Source of the DNA: Omnitrophica WOR_2 bacterium RIFCSPLOWO2_12_FULL_51_24
GTDB lineage: Bacteria; Omnitrophota; Gorgyraeia; Pluralincolimonadales; Pluralincolimonadaceae
Reading direction: 5' to 3'
Length of the DNA: 14,637 nucleotides
NCBI GenBank assembly: GCA_001805885.1
Contig: MHHC01000041.1
Coordinates: 1-14,637 of the forward strand
Within the stretch, counting starts at the first letter, position 1; each line of letters begins with the position of its first letter. A program made the position numbers and the translations under genes. This document shows, one piece after another, positions 7,408 to 14,460 of this stretch. A model generated the notes under the pieces. The model had not been told where the DNA came from, did no database searches, and worked only from the letters and a program-made list of their open reading frames with translations.

Positions 7408-7869
7408 ATGGCCAAGCTTCCGGAAGACGTAGTGAAATTCTTCCATAGCCAGCATTTTGTGATAGTTTCGACGTTAGACGAGAAAGGGGTGCCGCATATT
7501 TCCTGCAAGGGGATCGTCAAGATAGACGACGACGGCACGATATATCTTCTCGACCTCTATACCGGCAAGACGCGCAGTAATCTCGAGAGGAATCCCATAA
7601 TCAGCATAAGCGCCGTAGACGAGCACAAGTTCAAAGGCTACAATTTGAAAGGTAAAGCGAAGATAATAAGCGAGCAGGAATTGAAATCCCATATCATAAA
7701 GGCATGGGAAGATAAGATAGCGACGAGGATAACCCATAGGCTGATCAAAAACCTGAAAGGTGAGCCGGGCCACGGGAGGCATCCCGAGGCGCAGTTTCCT
7801 AATCCGAAATACCTGATAGCTATGACCGTAACCGAAATAGTCGACCTTACGCCGCCTCCGCTCAGATAA
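7408..7869 (+). CDS. Pyridoxamine 5'-phosphate oxidase-like flavoprotein
   Basis: A 153-residue cytoplasmic protein with the split-barrel fold of the PNPOx-like FMN-binding superfamily. The beginning (VKFFHSQHFVIVSTLDEKGVPHIS), a TGKTRSNLERNP segment typical of the phosphate-binding region, and the following strand with AVDEHKFKGYNLKGKA are characteristic. Members include flavin reductases and small FMN- or F420-binding oxidoreductases; the exact reaction cannot be read off, and it is short for a true PdxH. GGAG at 7393-7396 lies 11 nt upstream of the ATG. It begins 15 nt after the YHS gene, so it may be the last gene of the copper operon, although its family has no fixed link to copper. The C-terminal part has a glycine/histidine-containing insert (GEPGHGRHPE). 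Confidence 0.85.
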   Translation: MAKLPEDVVKFFHSQHFVIVSTLDEKGVPHISCKGIVKIDDDGTIYLLDLYTGKTRSNLERNPIISISAVDEHKFKGYNLKGKAKIISEQELKSHIIKAWEDKIATRITHRLIKNLKGEPGHGRHPEAQFPNPKYLIAMTVTEIVDLTPPPLR

Positions 7870-7870
7870 G

Positions 7871-7899
7871 TGGACAAATCCCCCCGGACAGGTTAAAAT
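7871..7899 (+). promoter_or_regulatory. Putative sigma70 promoter of the dedA-like gene, leaderless
   Basis: TGGACA at 7871-7876 and TAAAAT at 7894-7899 are 17 bp apart. Transcription would begin at about 7906-7907, that is, on the start codon of the next gene, and there is no clear ribosome binding site. It matches the consensus at 9 or so of 12 positions and is untested. Confidence 0.5.
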
Positions 7900-7906
7900 A
7901 TAGCGC

Positions 7907-8497
7907 ATGCATGTCTTCAAAAAGCTTTATGACTGGACGCTCCTCCGGGCCAGGACGAAAAACGCTTCTTACGCTCTATTCGGAATAGCGTTTATAGAGA
8001 GTTCTTTTTTTCCGGTGCCTCCGGATGTGCTTCTTATTGCCATGGTAGTGGCCGATAGGATTAAGTGGCTGCGCTACGCGTTGATATGCACGGCCGGTTC
8101 TGTTCTGGGCGCTCTTCTCGGCTATTTTATAGGTTGGGGGCTTTACGAGACGGTGGGGAAATTAATAGTAGATACCTATAATCTGCACGCGGTGGTGGAA
8201 CTTATTGGACGTAAGTATTCCGAGAACGCATTTATGACTGTCTTCACGGCCGCTTTCACCCCGATACCTTATAAGGCGATAACAATAACGGCAGGCCTTT
8301 TCAAGATATCTCTGCCTGTGCTGATAGCGGCCTCGATCATAGGCCGCGCAGGAAGGTTCTTTATCGTAGCGGGGGTTTTGAGGATTTTCGGGAAAACGAT
8401 AGCCGACTCAATAGAGAAGTATTTTAATATTTTATCAATAGCATTTGTGCTGTTAGGTATAATAGGTTTTATCCTCCTCAAGTATGCTTTCAGGTAA
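7907..8497 (+). CDS. YqaA/DedA-family inner-membrane protein
   Basis: A 196-residue integral membrane protein of the DedA/VTT (SNARE-associated) superfamily, YqaA branch. The start FKKLYDWTL and the ESSFFPVPPDVLL segment (about 31-43) are typical, as are FTPIPYKAITITAG (about 116-129) and the GRAGRF motif (about 145-150) in the re-entrant region. Hydrophobic segments are also seen at 57-80 and 170-195. DedA-family proteins include undecaprenyl-phosphate and phospholipid translocases; the substrate of the YqaA branch is not settled. ATG 7907 fits the family start, but no Shine-Dalgarno sequence precedes it and a promoter -10 ends only 7 nt upstream. The next gene begins 36 nt downstream on the same strand. 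Confidence 0.88.
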   Translation: MHVFKKLYDWTLLRARTKNASYALFGIAFIESSFFPVPPDVLLIAMVVADRIKWLRYALICTAGSVLGALLGYFIGWGLYETVGKLIVDTYNLHAVVELIGRKYSENAFMTVFTAAFTPIPYKAITITAGLFKISLPVLIAASIIGRAGRFFIVAGVLRIFGKTIADSIEKYFNILSIAFVLLGIIGFILLKYAFR

Positions 8498-8533
8498 ATC
8501 GACCAAAAATTTTTACGACGGAAGGAAGATGCA

Positions 8534-9841
8534 ATGACGGCGCGAGGGTCATCCGTTGATTTTTATGATGTCGTCGTCGTGGGAGGCGGTCCGGCCGGAA
8601 TCATGGCCGCGATCCGGGCTGCGTCGTTAGGCGACGCTAAGCTCAAAAAAAATGTCATTTTGATAGAAAGGAACAGCTCTATAGGAAGGAAGATCCTCAT
8701 AACCGGCAAGGGCAGATGCAACCTGACCAACAGCGCGGATATCGACGGGTTTATCGGAAAATTCGGAAAATCCGGCCAGTTTTTGAGATCTGCTTTTTAC
8801 AAATTCTCTAGTGATGACCTGAGGGAATTTTTCAAAAAGAACAGCCTCGGGATTAAAGTAGAACGGCAGGGAAGGGTTTTCCCGTCGGACGACAGGTCCC
8901 TTTCGGTCGTAAAAGCGCTCGAGAAGGCGCTAGCCGATAACAACGTCAAAGTCCTTACCGGCTCGCGCGTAATGGGGATCAGGGAGGAGGGCGGGATATT
9001 CAGCCTGAAGATCGAAGGCGCAACCGAGATCTGGACGAAGAGGCTGATACTCGCCACAGGCGGCGCCTCATATAAAGTCACGGGTTCTACGGGTGATGGT
9101 TTTCATTTCGCGAAACTCCTCGGCCACACGTTCAATCCGTTGAGGCCGGGGCTCGTTCCGTTAAAGACTAAAGAGCGCTGGGCAGGGGAGATGCAGGGGC
9201 TGACGTTGAAAAATATAAGCATCGCTTTTGAATACGGCAGCAAAAAGATAACATCGGAGGTAGGCGAACTTCTCTTTACGCATTTCGGGGTCTCAGGCCC
9301 GCTGGTCCTCGACCTGAGCGCTCAGGTCGTCGATCTTATTCAGGAGAAGAAAGAGGTGATACTTTCCATCGACCTCAAGCCCGGCCTGACCGGAGAGCAG
9401 CTCGATAACAGGTTGCTGCGCGAAACAGGATCTCACGGGAGCATAAACATCAAGACGCTTCTTAAGGACCTCCTGCCTCTTAAAATGATCCCGGTATTCG
9501 CTTCAACCCTTAACATCGATCCTGCAAAAAGGATAAACCAGCTCAAACATGATGAAAGGCACGCGATAGTAAAACTCCTTAAGGCTTTCAGATTGACGAT
9601 AACAGGCTCTTTGCCTCTTGAAGAGGCGATGGTCACCTGCGGCGGAATACCCGTTAAGGACATAAATCCCCGCACGATGGAGTCGCGGATCAAGCCGGGA
9701 TTATATTTCGCCGGAGAGATAATCGACGCTACGGCTCCGAGCGGCGGATATAATCTGCAGCAGGCATTTTCCACGGGCTATCTGGCCGGGGAGAGCGCGG
9801 CGAACCCCGATTTTTCCAGAAAGGGCGGGGCAGGTGCGTAA
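8534..9841 (+). CDS. HI0933-family NAD(P)/FAD-dependent oxidoreductase
   Basis: A 435-residue cytosolic flavoprotein. The N-terminal Rossmann dinucleotide-binding motif is VVVVGGGPAG (residues 13-22). The family signature GRKILITGKGRCNLTN is at 51-66, and an ATGGASY segment is near 180. The C-terminal region has GGIPVKDINPRTMESR, GLYFAGEIID and SGGYNLQQAFSTGYLAG, which recreate the FAD site. This family (YhiN/HI0933) is widespread, and related proteins reduce bile-acid intermediates in gut Firmicutes (BaiN), but the usual physiological role is unclear. AAGGAAG at 8522-8528 lies 5 nt before the ATG. The stop overlaps the maf GTG start by 8 nt, indicating coupled translation. The length is slightly above the usual 400 residues because of the N-terminal ten residues. 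Confidence 0.92.
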   Translation: MTARGSSVDFYDVVVVGGGPAGIMAAIRAASLGDAKLKKNVILIERNSSIGRKILITGKGRCNLTNSADIDGFIGKFGKSGQFLRSAFYKFSSDDLREFFKKNSLGIKVERQGRVFPSDDRSLSVVKALEKALADNNVKVLTGSRVMGIREEGGIFSLKIEGATEIWTKRLILATGGASYKVTGSTGDGFHFAKLLGHTFNPLRPGLVPLKTKERWAGEMQGLTLKNISIAFEYGSKKITSEVGELLFTHFGVSGPLVLDLSAQVVDLIQEKKEVILSIDLKPGLTGEQLDNRLLRETGSHGSINIKTLLKDLLPLKMIPVFASTLNIDPAKRINQLKHDERHAIVKLLKAFRLTITGSLPLEEAMVTCGGIPVKDINPRTMESRIKPGLYFAGEIIDATAPSGGYNLQQAFSTGYLAGESAANPDFSRKGGAGA

Positions 9842-10418
9842 GATAATACTCGCGTCCCAATCGAAGCAGAGGCAGAGGCTCCTTAAACAGATCGGCCTTC
9901 ATTTCGTTTCGGCGAGATCGGATGTGAAAGAGGAGGCTTCGCTCAAGCTGAAGGCCGGCTGCGCCGACTTGGTTATGCGGAATGCCCTGAGAAAAGCGAA
10001 GGATGCAGCAAATAGGTTCGATTCGGGCGTTGTGATCGCGGCGGATACGGTCGTCCTGTCCGGCAGGAAGATAATCGGCAAGCCCAAAAATCTCAGCGAC
10101 GCTTTTAGGACCTTAAAGCTTATTTCCCGCAAGCCGCAATGGGTCTATACGGGAATGGCGGTCATAGATATCGACAATAAAAAGATCCTGACGGATTACG
10201 AGAAGACCAAGATATATATGTATCGCCTGAGCGACAGGCAGATAAGGAATTATTTCAGGAAGGTCTCGCCGCTGGACAAAGCGGGAAGTTTTGATATCCA
10301 GGGATTGGGCAGTATATTCATTAACAGGATAGAGGGGTGTTTCAACAATGTCATCGGCCTGCCACTCGCGAAGCTGGCCAAGATGCTTAAGGAGATAAAT
10401 GTCGATCTATTCGCCTAA
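9834..10418 (+). CDS. maf: Maf-family nucleotide pyrophosphatase
   Basis: A 194-residue Maf/HAM1-superfamily enzyme that hydrolyses non-canonical or modified nucleoside triphosphates to monophosphate and pyrophosphate. The nucleotide-binding start ILASQSKQRQRLL (residues 5-17), the catalytic-type Asp71 in VIAADTVV, GKPK at 82-85, and DKAGSFDIQG with GLPL towards the end are all family hallmarks. The usual SSPRR motif is changed to SQSKQR, keeping Ser10 and Arg13. Which subfamily (dTTP/UTP or 7-methyl-GTP type) cannot be decided safely. The start is GTG at 9834 inside the end of the flavoprotein gene, and the reading frame ends 20 nt inside the following glycoside hydrolase gene, so the three genes look translationally coupled. 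Confidence 0.93.
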   Translation: MRKIILASQSKQRQRLLKQIGLHFVSARSDVKEEASLKLKAGCADLVMRNALRKAKDAANRFDSGVVIAADTVVLSGRKIIGKPKNLSDAFRTLKLISRKPQWVYTGMAVIDIDNKKILTDYEKTKIYMYRLSDRQIRNYFRKVSPLDKAGSFDIQGLGSIFINRIEGCFNNVIGLPLAKLAKMLKEINVDLFA

Positions 10419-11691
10419 ACAAATGGCAAAGAACATCGTTTTAATATCCATAGCGGCCACCTTGATATGCGGCCGCGCCTCCGCCGCCAGTATAGGGATA
10501 AGCGGAAACCGCCTGTGCGTCGATGGCAAGCCGTATATTATACGCGGGGTCACGTGGTCACCAGCCACGCGGGCGCCGGAAAAAGGTCCTAATCCGAAAG
10601 ATCCCAGTGAAGAGGTTGACTACGGTTTCTTCTTCGACTGGCCGGGCCGCGATCCGCTAGGGCACGATATTTTCAACTATTGGCTTCGCACCCAGTTTCT
10701 GGAATATTATAAGACCGATATCCCTTTAATGAAGGATATGAATGTCAATACGGTCCGGGTTTATGCGGACTTCGGCGACGATCCCGCAGCCTATAAAAAG
10801 ATACTGGACGAATTCCGGGATAACGGGATAATGGTGATAATGACGGTCGTCTCTTCGAAAGAGGAACTGGATAACGAAAGGTATCTAAAGGTAGTTGGTT
10901 ACTGCAAGGACCATCCGGCGATACTCATGTGGTCGCTCGGCAACGAGTGGAACATGGATTTCAATAAATATTACGGTTTCGATAAGATTAGCGACGCCGC
11001 GGCGGCGACCAATGTAGCTGCGCGGAAGATAAAAAAGATCGATCCAAATCATCCCGTGAGCACATGCCTGGGGGACAGGTTCGAAGACAAAGACCCTGAA
11101 AACACCATCGCGAATATACTGAAAGTCTGCCCCGATATAGACATATGGGGTATGAATATCTACCGCGGAGCGAGCTTCTACGATCTCTTTAAACAGTGGC
11201 AGGGGTTGACCTCGAAGCCCGTTTATATAAGCGAATTCGGGACAGATTCTTTCCGCACCACAAAATGCACGGAGATAGACGAATTCCAGGCCAAGAACTG
11301 CGAGGGTTCGACAGATGAAGAGATGCAGGCGAGTTTCGAAATAAAACTGTGGAAAGAATTGACCGGTTATCTCTCGGCGCTTAATCCGGCAAAACCCTGC
11401 CTCGGCGGTCTCGTCCACGAATTCAACGATGAACTATGGAAGGTAGGGTCGTACCATATGAGTTTGGGCGACCTTGTCGACTATGAAGGAAAGGGGACGA
11501 AGGACTATATGGAATACAACATAGACGGTTTTATCCTTAAGGGCGGCCATCCGGACGGCGTTGCGAATGAGGAATATTTCGGCGTCGTAACGGCCGACCG
11601 CAAACCGAAGAAGGCTTATGAACGGCTCAGGGATTACTATAAGATATTGAAAGAGAAAGGCGAGCTGATCGGAAAACCGAGGATCTTATAG
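10399..11691 (+). CDS. Exported clan GH-A glycoside hydrolase (GH2/GH5/GH72-like TIM barrel)
   Basis: A 430-residue protein with a signal peptide (about 1-30, ending RASA) and a TIM-barrel glycosidase domain. GNRLCVDGKPYIIRGVTW opens the barrel. Glu183 in SLGNEWN fits the acid/base of clan GH-A (Asn-Glu after strand 4), and Glu279 in YISEFGTD fits the nucleophile after strand 7. NVNTVRVYADFG and VCPDIDIWGMNIY resemble both GH2 catalytic domains and fungal-type GH72 glucanosyltransferases; the substrate, probably a beta-glycan, is unknown. No separate binding domain is visible. AAGGAG at 10389-10394 is 4 nt before the ATG, which overlaps the end of maf. An internal ATG at 10423 would still leave a signal peptide. 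It ends 20 nt from the convergent HD-domain gene with no obvious terminator between them. Confidence 0.82.
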   Translation: MSIYSPKQMAKNIVLISIAATLICGRASAASIGISGNRLCVDGKPYIIRGVTWSPATRAPEKGPNPKDPSEEVDYGFFFDWPGRDPLGHDIFNYWLRTQFLEYYKTDIPLMKDMNVNTVRVYADFGDDPAAYKKILDEFRDNGIMVIMTVVSSKEELDNERYLKVVGYCKDHPAILMWSLGNEWNMDFNKYYGFDKISDAAAATNVAARKIKKIDPNHPVSTCLGDRFEDKDPENTIANILKVCPDIDIWGMNIYRGASFYDLFKQWQGLTSKPVYISEFGTDSFRTTKCTEIDEFQAKNCEGSTDEEMQASFEIKLWKELTGYLSALNPAKPCLGGLVHEFNDELWKVGSYHMSLGDLVDYEGKGTKDYMEYNIDGFILKGGHPDGVANEEYFGVVTADRKPKKAYERLRDYYKILKEKGELIGKPRIL

Positions 11692-11711
11692 CTTATGGCG
11701 GTTTTTCTGCG

Positions 11712-12944
11712 CTACATCAAGGAAATGGGGAGATTGCGGAGTACGGGGATAGCTTCTTTGACGATGCGCGGGTCAAACTGGCTGCCGGCGCATCTTTCGA
11801 TCTCTTCGCACGCCGCCTCTTTTGACATCGCCTTGCGGTAGGTCCTCTTCGATGTCATCGCGTCGAAGGAATCAGCCACAGATATTATCCTCGTGGCGAT
11901 AGGTATCTTGTCGCCCTTGAGCCCCATCGGGTAACCCTTGCCGTCATAGCGCTCGTGGTCGGAGCTCGCTATTATCGAGATCTCCCTGAAATCGGTTATA
12001 GTCTCGAGCAGTTCGCGCGTATAAATAGCATGTATCTTCACCGTGTCAAATTCCTGCGGTGTGAGTTTTCCGGGTTTGTTTATGAGGCTCCTTGCGATGC
12101 CGAGTTTTCCGACATCGTGGAGCAAGGCCGCCCATTTAGCCCTGGTTATTTCGTCGTGGGATAAATTCATCGCTAGCGCTATAAGCATTGCATAGACCGA
12201 GACCCTCTTCGAATGTCCGATCATGGAGGGGTGTTTCGTGTCTATCAGCTGAGAGAATACCTCGCAGGCGATACCTACCGCGTCGGCGCTTGACGGTATA
12301 TCCACCTGCCCGGTCTCTGCCCTTACCCTGTTAAATACCACGGGTATCTTCTCTTTATCGGATACCTCATCGAACAATCCCTCGTCCCTGAGGACCTTAA
12401 TGGCCGCATCGATCAAGTCGGCCGAGGCGCGCTCATTCGACCACGCGGATATTTCCTTCTCGACCGCCTTTATCCCGCGCACGGATTCGTTCCTCAGGAG
12501 CATGTCTATCTGGTCGGCGAGCAATATGACCTGAGAACCCAGCGGGATCTCGTTGCGCTGCTTGCCGAGGGGATAGCCTTTGCCGTTATACCATTCATGA
12601 TGGTTTAAAATAAGCTTGGCTATCATCGAGAGATTCGGTATCTGGCTGGTCAATTCCGCGCCGATGATCGGGTGCGATAGGACGATCGGATTTTGCGAAG
12701 GATCTTCGAGCGTGAAGAGATAATGCGTTATATGTTCCGGGAGCGCGAGATAGCCGATATCATGAAGAAGGGAAGCATAGAAGATGGTCTTTCTTTCGTC
12801 GGGTGCGATCGCCTTCGCGAATTGGGAGGCGAATATGCTCACGCGCCATGAGTGATAAAGGTTCGTACCTTCGCTCATGACGTCAAGCACATAAGCGATG
12901 GTGGATACGAGCTCGTTCATGGTACGGGTTGTATTTATTTCCAT
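11712..12944 (-). CDS. Tandem HD-GYP-like domain protein
   Basis: A 410-residue soluble protein with two metal-dependent phosphohydrolase domains of the HD/HD-GYP type and no membrane segment or receiver domain. Domain 1 (about 12-150) has His31, His61-Asp62, His91, the HHEWYNGKGYP motif at 115-125 and Asp144, but HDxGK reads HDIGY, so the lysine is lost. Domain 2 (about 225-400) has His244, HDVGK at 276-280, His305, Asp358 and the downstream TSKRTYRKAM element, but the HHE motif reads SDHERYDGKGYP, so the first His is Asp329. HD-GYP enzymes hydrolyse cyclic di-GMP (some 3',3'-cGAMP). Whether either domain here is active is uncertain. The protein may work as a c-di-GMP sensor or phosphodiesterase. 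Its promoter overlaps that of the divergent rluA-like gene. Confidence 0.88.
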   Translation of the reverse strand: MEINTTRTMNELVSTIAYVLDVMSEGTNLYHSWRVSIFASQFAKAIAPDERKTIFYASLLHDIGYLALPEHITHYLFTLEDPSQNPIVLSHPIIGAELTSQIPNLSMIAKLILNHHEWYNGKGYPLGKQRNEIPLGSQVILLADQIDMLLRNESVRGIKAVEKEISAWSNERASADLIDAAIKVLRDEGLFDEVSDKEKIPVVFNRVRAETGQVDIPSSADAVGIACEVFSQLIDTKHPSMIGHSKRVSVYAMLIALAMNLSHDEITRAKWAALLHDVGKLGIARSLINKPGKLTPQEFDTVKIHAIYTRELLETITDFREISIIASSDHERYDGKGYPMGLKGDKIPIATRIISVADSFDAMTSKRTYRKAMSKEAACEEIERCAGSQFDPRIVKEAIPVLRNLPISLM

Positions 12945-12954
12945 GCCTTTGAAT

Positions 12955-12983
12955 AAATTATCATAGAAGTTTTACATTGTCAA
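12955..12983 (-). promoter_or_regulatory. Promoter of the tandem HD-GYP gene, nearly leaderless
   Basis: On the minus strand a perfect TTGACA (12983-12978) and TAATTT (12960-12955) are 17 bp apart. Start of transcription is expected near 12948, only about 4 nt before the ATG at 12944. The AAAGG before the ATG is too close to act as a normal ribosome binding site. Its -35 box overlaps that of the opposite promoter. Confidence 0.6.
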
Positions 12984-13006
12984 TCTATCTCTGTTAGATG
13001 TATAAT
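12977..13006 (+). promoter_or_regulatory. Promoter of the rluA-like gene, leaderless
   Basis: TTGTCA (12977-12982) and a perfect TATAAT (13001-13006) are separated by 18 bp. The expected start is 13013-13014, which coincides with the ATG at 13014, and no Shine-Dalgarno sequence is present. The -35 hexamer shares five bases with the divergent promoter's -35. Confidence 0.65.
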
Positions 13007-13013
13007 CACGCCG

Positions 13014-13643
13014 ATGAGCGGTTTTAAGATACTCTACGAAGACGATCACATAATAGCCGTTGATAAACCGGCCGGGATGCTGGTAATACCCACCCCCAAA
13101 GGCGAAGCGAATACGCTCACGGGCCTTTTAAACCGCGAGCTCGACGCCCGCGGAATAGAAGCGAACGCGCACCCGTGCCACCGCATTGACAGGGAGACTT
13201 CCGGACTGATAATATATGCAAAGGGAAAGAAGACCCAGCAGGCCATGATGGAGGAGTTCAGGCACCATAGGGTCAAGAAATCGTACCTCGCTTTTGTCCA
13301 CGGAAGGCTCGGCAGAAAGGCCGGTGTCATCGACCGTCCGGTAGAGGGCAAAAAGTCCGTGACGAAATTCAGGGTGATTAAGGAACGAAGGGATTTTTCG
13401 GCCATAGAAGTCGAGCCGGAGACAGGCAGGACTAACCAGATAAGGATACATTTCAAGGCGGTCGGCCATCCGCTGGTCGGGGAAAGAAAGTTCGCGTTCG
13501 CCAAGGATTATAAACTTAAGTTCAGGCGGGCGGCGCTTCATTCCTGCAGGATCGGGTTCGAACATCCGGTGACGAAAAAGCCGCTTATCTTCACGACCCC
13601 GATCCCGGAAGATATGGCGAGGTTCCTTGAGGAGAACAGGTAA
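13014..13643 (+). CDS. RluA-family RNA pseudouridine synthase
   Basis: A 209-residue enzyme that isomerises uridine to pseudouridine in structured RNA (rRNA or tRNA). The catalytic motif HRIDRETSG contains Asp59, the invariant nucleophilic aspartate of the family. The opening ILYEDDHIIAVDKPAGMLV, the KKSYLAFVHG strand and GRTNQIRIHF (about 139-148) complete the core. There is no N-terminal S4 domain, so it is of the short RluA/TruC/RluC-core type; the target uridine cannot be told from sequence. The ATG at 13014 fits the family start and is preceded by a consensus -10 only 7 nt away, suggesting a leaderless mRNA. Its stop is followed after 2 nt by a long imperfect palindrome. Confidence 0.92.
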   Translation: MSGFKILYEDDHIIAVDKPAGMLVIPTPKGEANTLTGLLNRELDARGIEANAHPCHRIDRETSGLIIYAKGKKTQQAMMEEFRHHRVKKSYLAFVHGRLGRKAGVIDRPVEGKKSVTKFRVIKERRDFSAIEVEPETGRTNQIRIHFKAVGHPLVGERKFAFAKDYKLKFRRAALHSCRIGFEHPVTKKPLIFTTPIPEDMARFLEENR

Positions 13644-13645
13644 CC

Positions 13646-13705
13646 GACCCCTACAGCTATACGCTGCGCATATTTCTCCCGAAATATGCTTGCAGCTGCG
13701 GGGTC
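13646..13705 (+). other. 60-bp imperfect palindrome between rluA-like and SYLF genes
   Basis: Outer arms GACCCC (13646-13651) and GGGGTC (13700-13705), middle CAGCT/AGCTG, and an inner perfect 9-bp stem GCATATTTC / GAAATATGC (13668-13676, 13681-13689) with a TCCC loop. No U-tract follows, so it is not a standard intrinsic terminator. It could be a transcript-end structure for rluA or a leader structure for the next gene. Confidence 0.75.
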
Positions 13706-13710
13706 AATTC

Positions 13711-13728
13711 ATCCCGCAGTCGCGGGAT
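13711..13728 (+). other. GC-rich hairpin just before the SYLF ribosome binding site
   Basis: ATCCCGC (13711-13717) and GCGGGAT (13722-13728) form a perfect 7-bp stem with an AGTC loop, ending 6 nt before the AGGAGG at 13735-13740. It may protect or modulate the leader, but it does not cover the ribosome binding site. Confidence 0.7.
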
Positions 13729-13746
13729 TCATTGAGGAGGTGCAGC

Positions 13747-14433
13747 ATGAGGAAGATGTTTGCTTTACTCTTGATCGGTGCGTTAACGGCATCGATATCG
13801 GCCGTAGGCGCGAAGGCGCACGCCGACAAATGGGAAGATATGATCACCGAGGCCGGCAAGGTCCTCAAAGAGGTAAATTCGATGCCGGATACCGCGATTC
13901 CCAGCGACCTGTTCAAGAAATGCAAGGCCATAGCGATATTCCCTTCGACGGTGGGCGGAGGTTTCATATTCGGCGCGAAATACGGCCAGGGCGTGGTCCT
14001 CTACAAGGACGATAGGGGGAATTGGAGCGCTCCGGCGGTCTTTAATATCGGAGGCGGAAGTTTCGGCTGGCAGATAGGCGGGCAGGCGACGGATCTCATA
14101 CTCGTAATAATGACCGACCGCGGAGTGGACGGGTTTCTTGCCAGTAAATTCACGCTCGGCGGCGGTGCTTCGGTAGCCGCCGGTCCGGTCGGACGCGACG
14201 CTCAGGCGTCGACCGACCTGCAGATGAAGGGCGGGATATTTTCATATTCCAGGTCGAGAGGCGTTTTCGCGGGCCTGAAATTGGAAGGGACGGGAATCTC
14301 CCAGAATAAAGAAGGCGATAAGGCGCTCTATAAGAGCGACGTGACGGCGAAAGAGATACTTAAAGAGGGCAAGGTAAGACCGACACCGGCAGGCGCGGCG
14401 CTCATCAAGGACCTGCTGGGTTACGCGAAGTAA
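13747..14433 (+). CDS. Exported SYLF-domain (DUF500/Ysc84-like) lipid-binding protein
   Basis: A 228-residue protein with a signal peptide (about 1-26, ending AHA) and a single SYLF domain filling the rest. The KCKAIAIFPSTVGGGFIFG segment, the glycine-rich GGGSFGWQIGGQATDL part and SRSRGVFAGLKLEG near the end are characteristic. SYLF domains bind phospholipids, notably phosphoinositides in eukaryotic Ysc84; the bacterial role, probably at the envelope, is not known. ATG 13747 is chosen over the longer frame because AGGAGG at 13735-13740 is 6 nt upstream and a signal peptide starts right there. It is separated from the rluA-like gene by 103 bp with two hairpins, and is followed immediately by the terminal hairpin array. 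Confidence 0.88.
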   Translation: MRKMFALLLIGALTASISAVGAKAHADKWEDMITEAGKVLKEVNSMPDTAIPSDLFKKCKAIAIFPSTVGGGFIFGAKYGQGVVLYKDDRGNWSAPAVFNIGGGSFGWQIGGQATDLILVIMTDRGVDGFLASKFTLGGGASVAAGPVGRDAQASTDLQMKGGIFSYSRSRGVFAGLKLEGTGISQNKEGDKALYKSDVTAKEILKEGKVRPTPAGAALIKDLLGYAK

Positions 14434-14436
14434 ACC

Positions 14437-14460
14437 CGGATTTTTCAATAGAAAAATCCG
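14437..14460 (+). terminator. Strong hairpin, possible terminator of the SYLF gene
   Basis: CGGATTTTTC (14437-14446) pairs perfectly over 10 bp with GAAAAATCCG (14451-14460) around an AATA loop, starting 3 nt after the stop codon. The T-run is inside the stem and no U-tract follows, so it is not a textbook intrinsic terminator; 3'-end protection of the mRNA is equally possible. Confidence 0.6.

Noticed and set aside
8505..8514. AAAAATTTTT palindrome between the dedA-like and flavoprotein genes as a terminator
   Set aside because: It has no GC stem and lies only 20 nt before the next start codon in a tight same-strand pair.
10885..11418. 177-residue minus-strand open frame inside the glycoside hydrolase gene
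   Set aside because: Composition is that of a shadow frame, and the sense frame carries the catalytic motifs.
13046..13565. Two long minus-strand open frames under the rluA-like gene
   Set aside because: The plus strand encodes a clear pseudouridine synthase with catalytic motif; the antisense frames have no coherent protein features.
13627..13746. Longer start for the SYLF protein, reading through the hairpin region
   Set aside because: The extra 40 residues show no family similarity, overlap rluA and lie before a perfect ribosome binding site and signal peptide at 13747.
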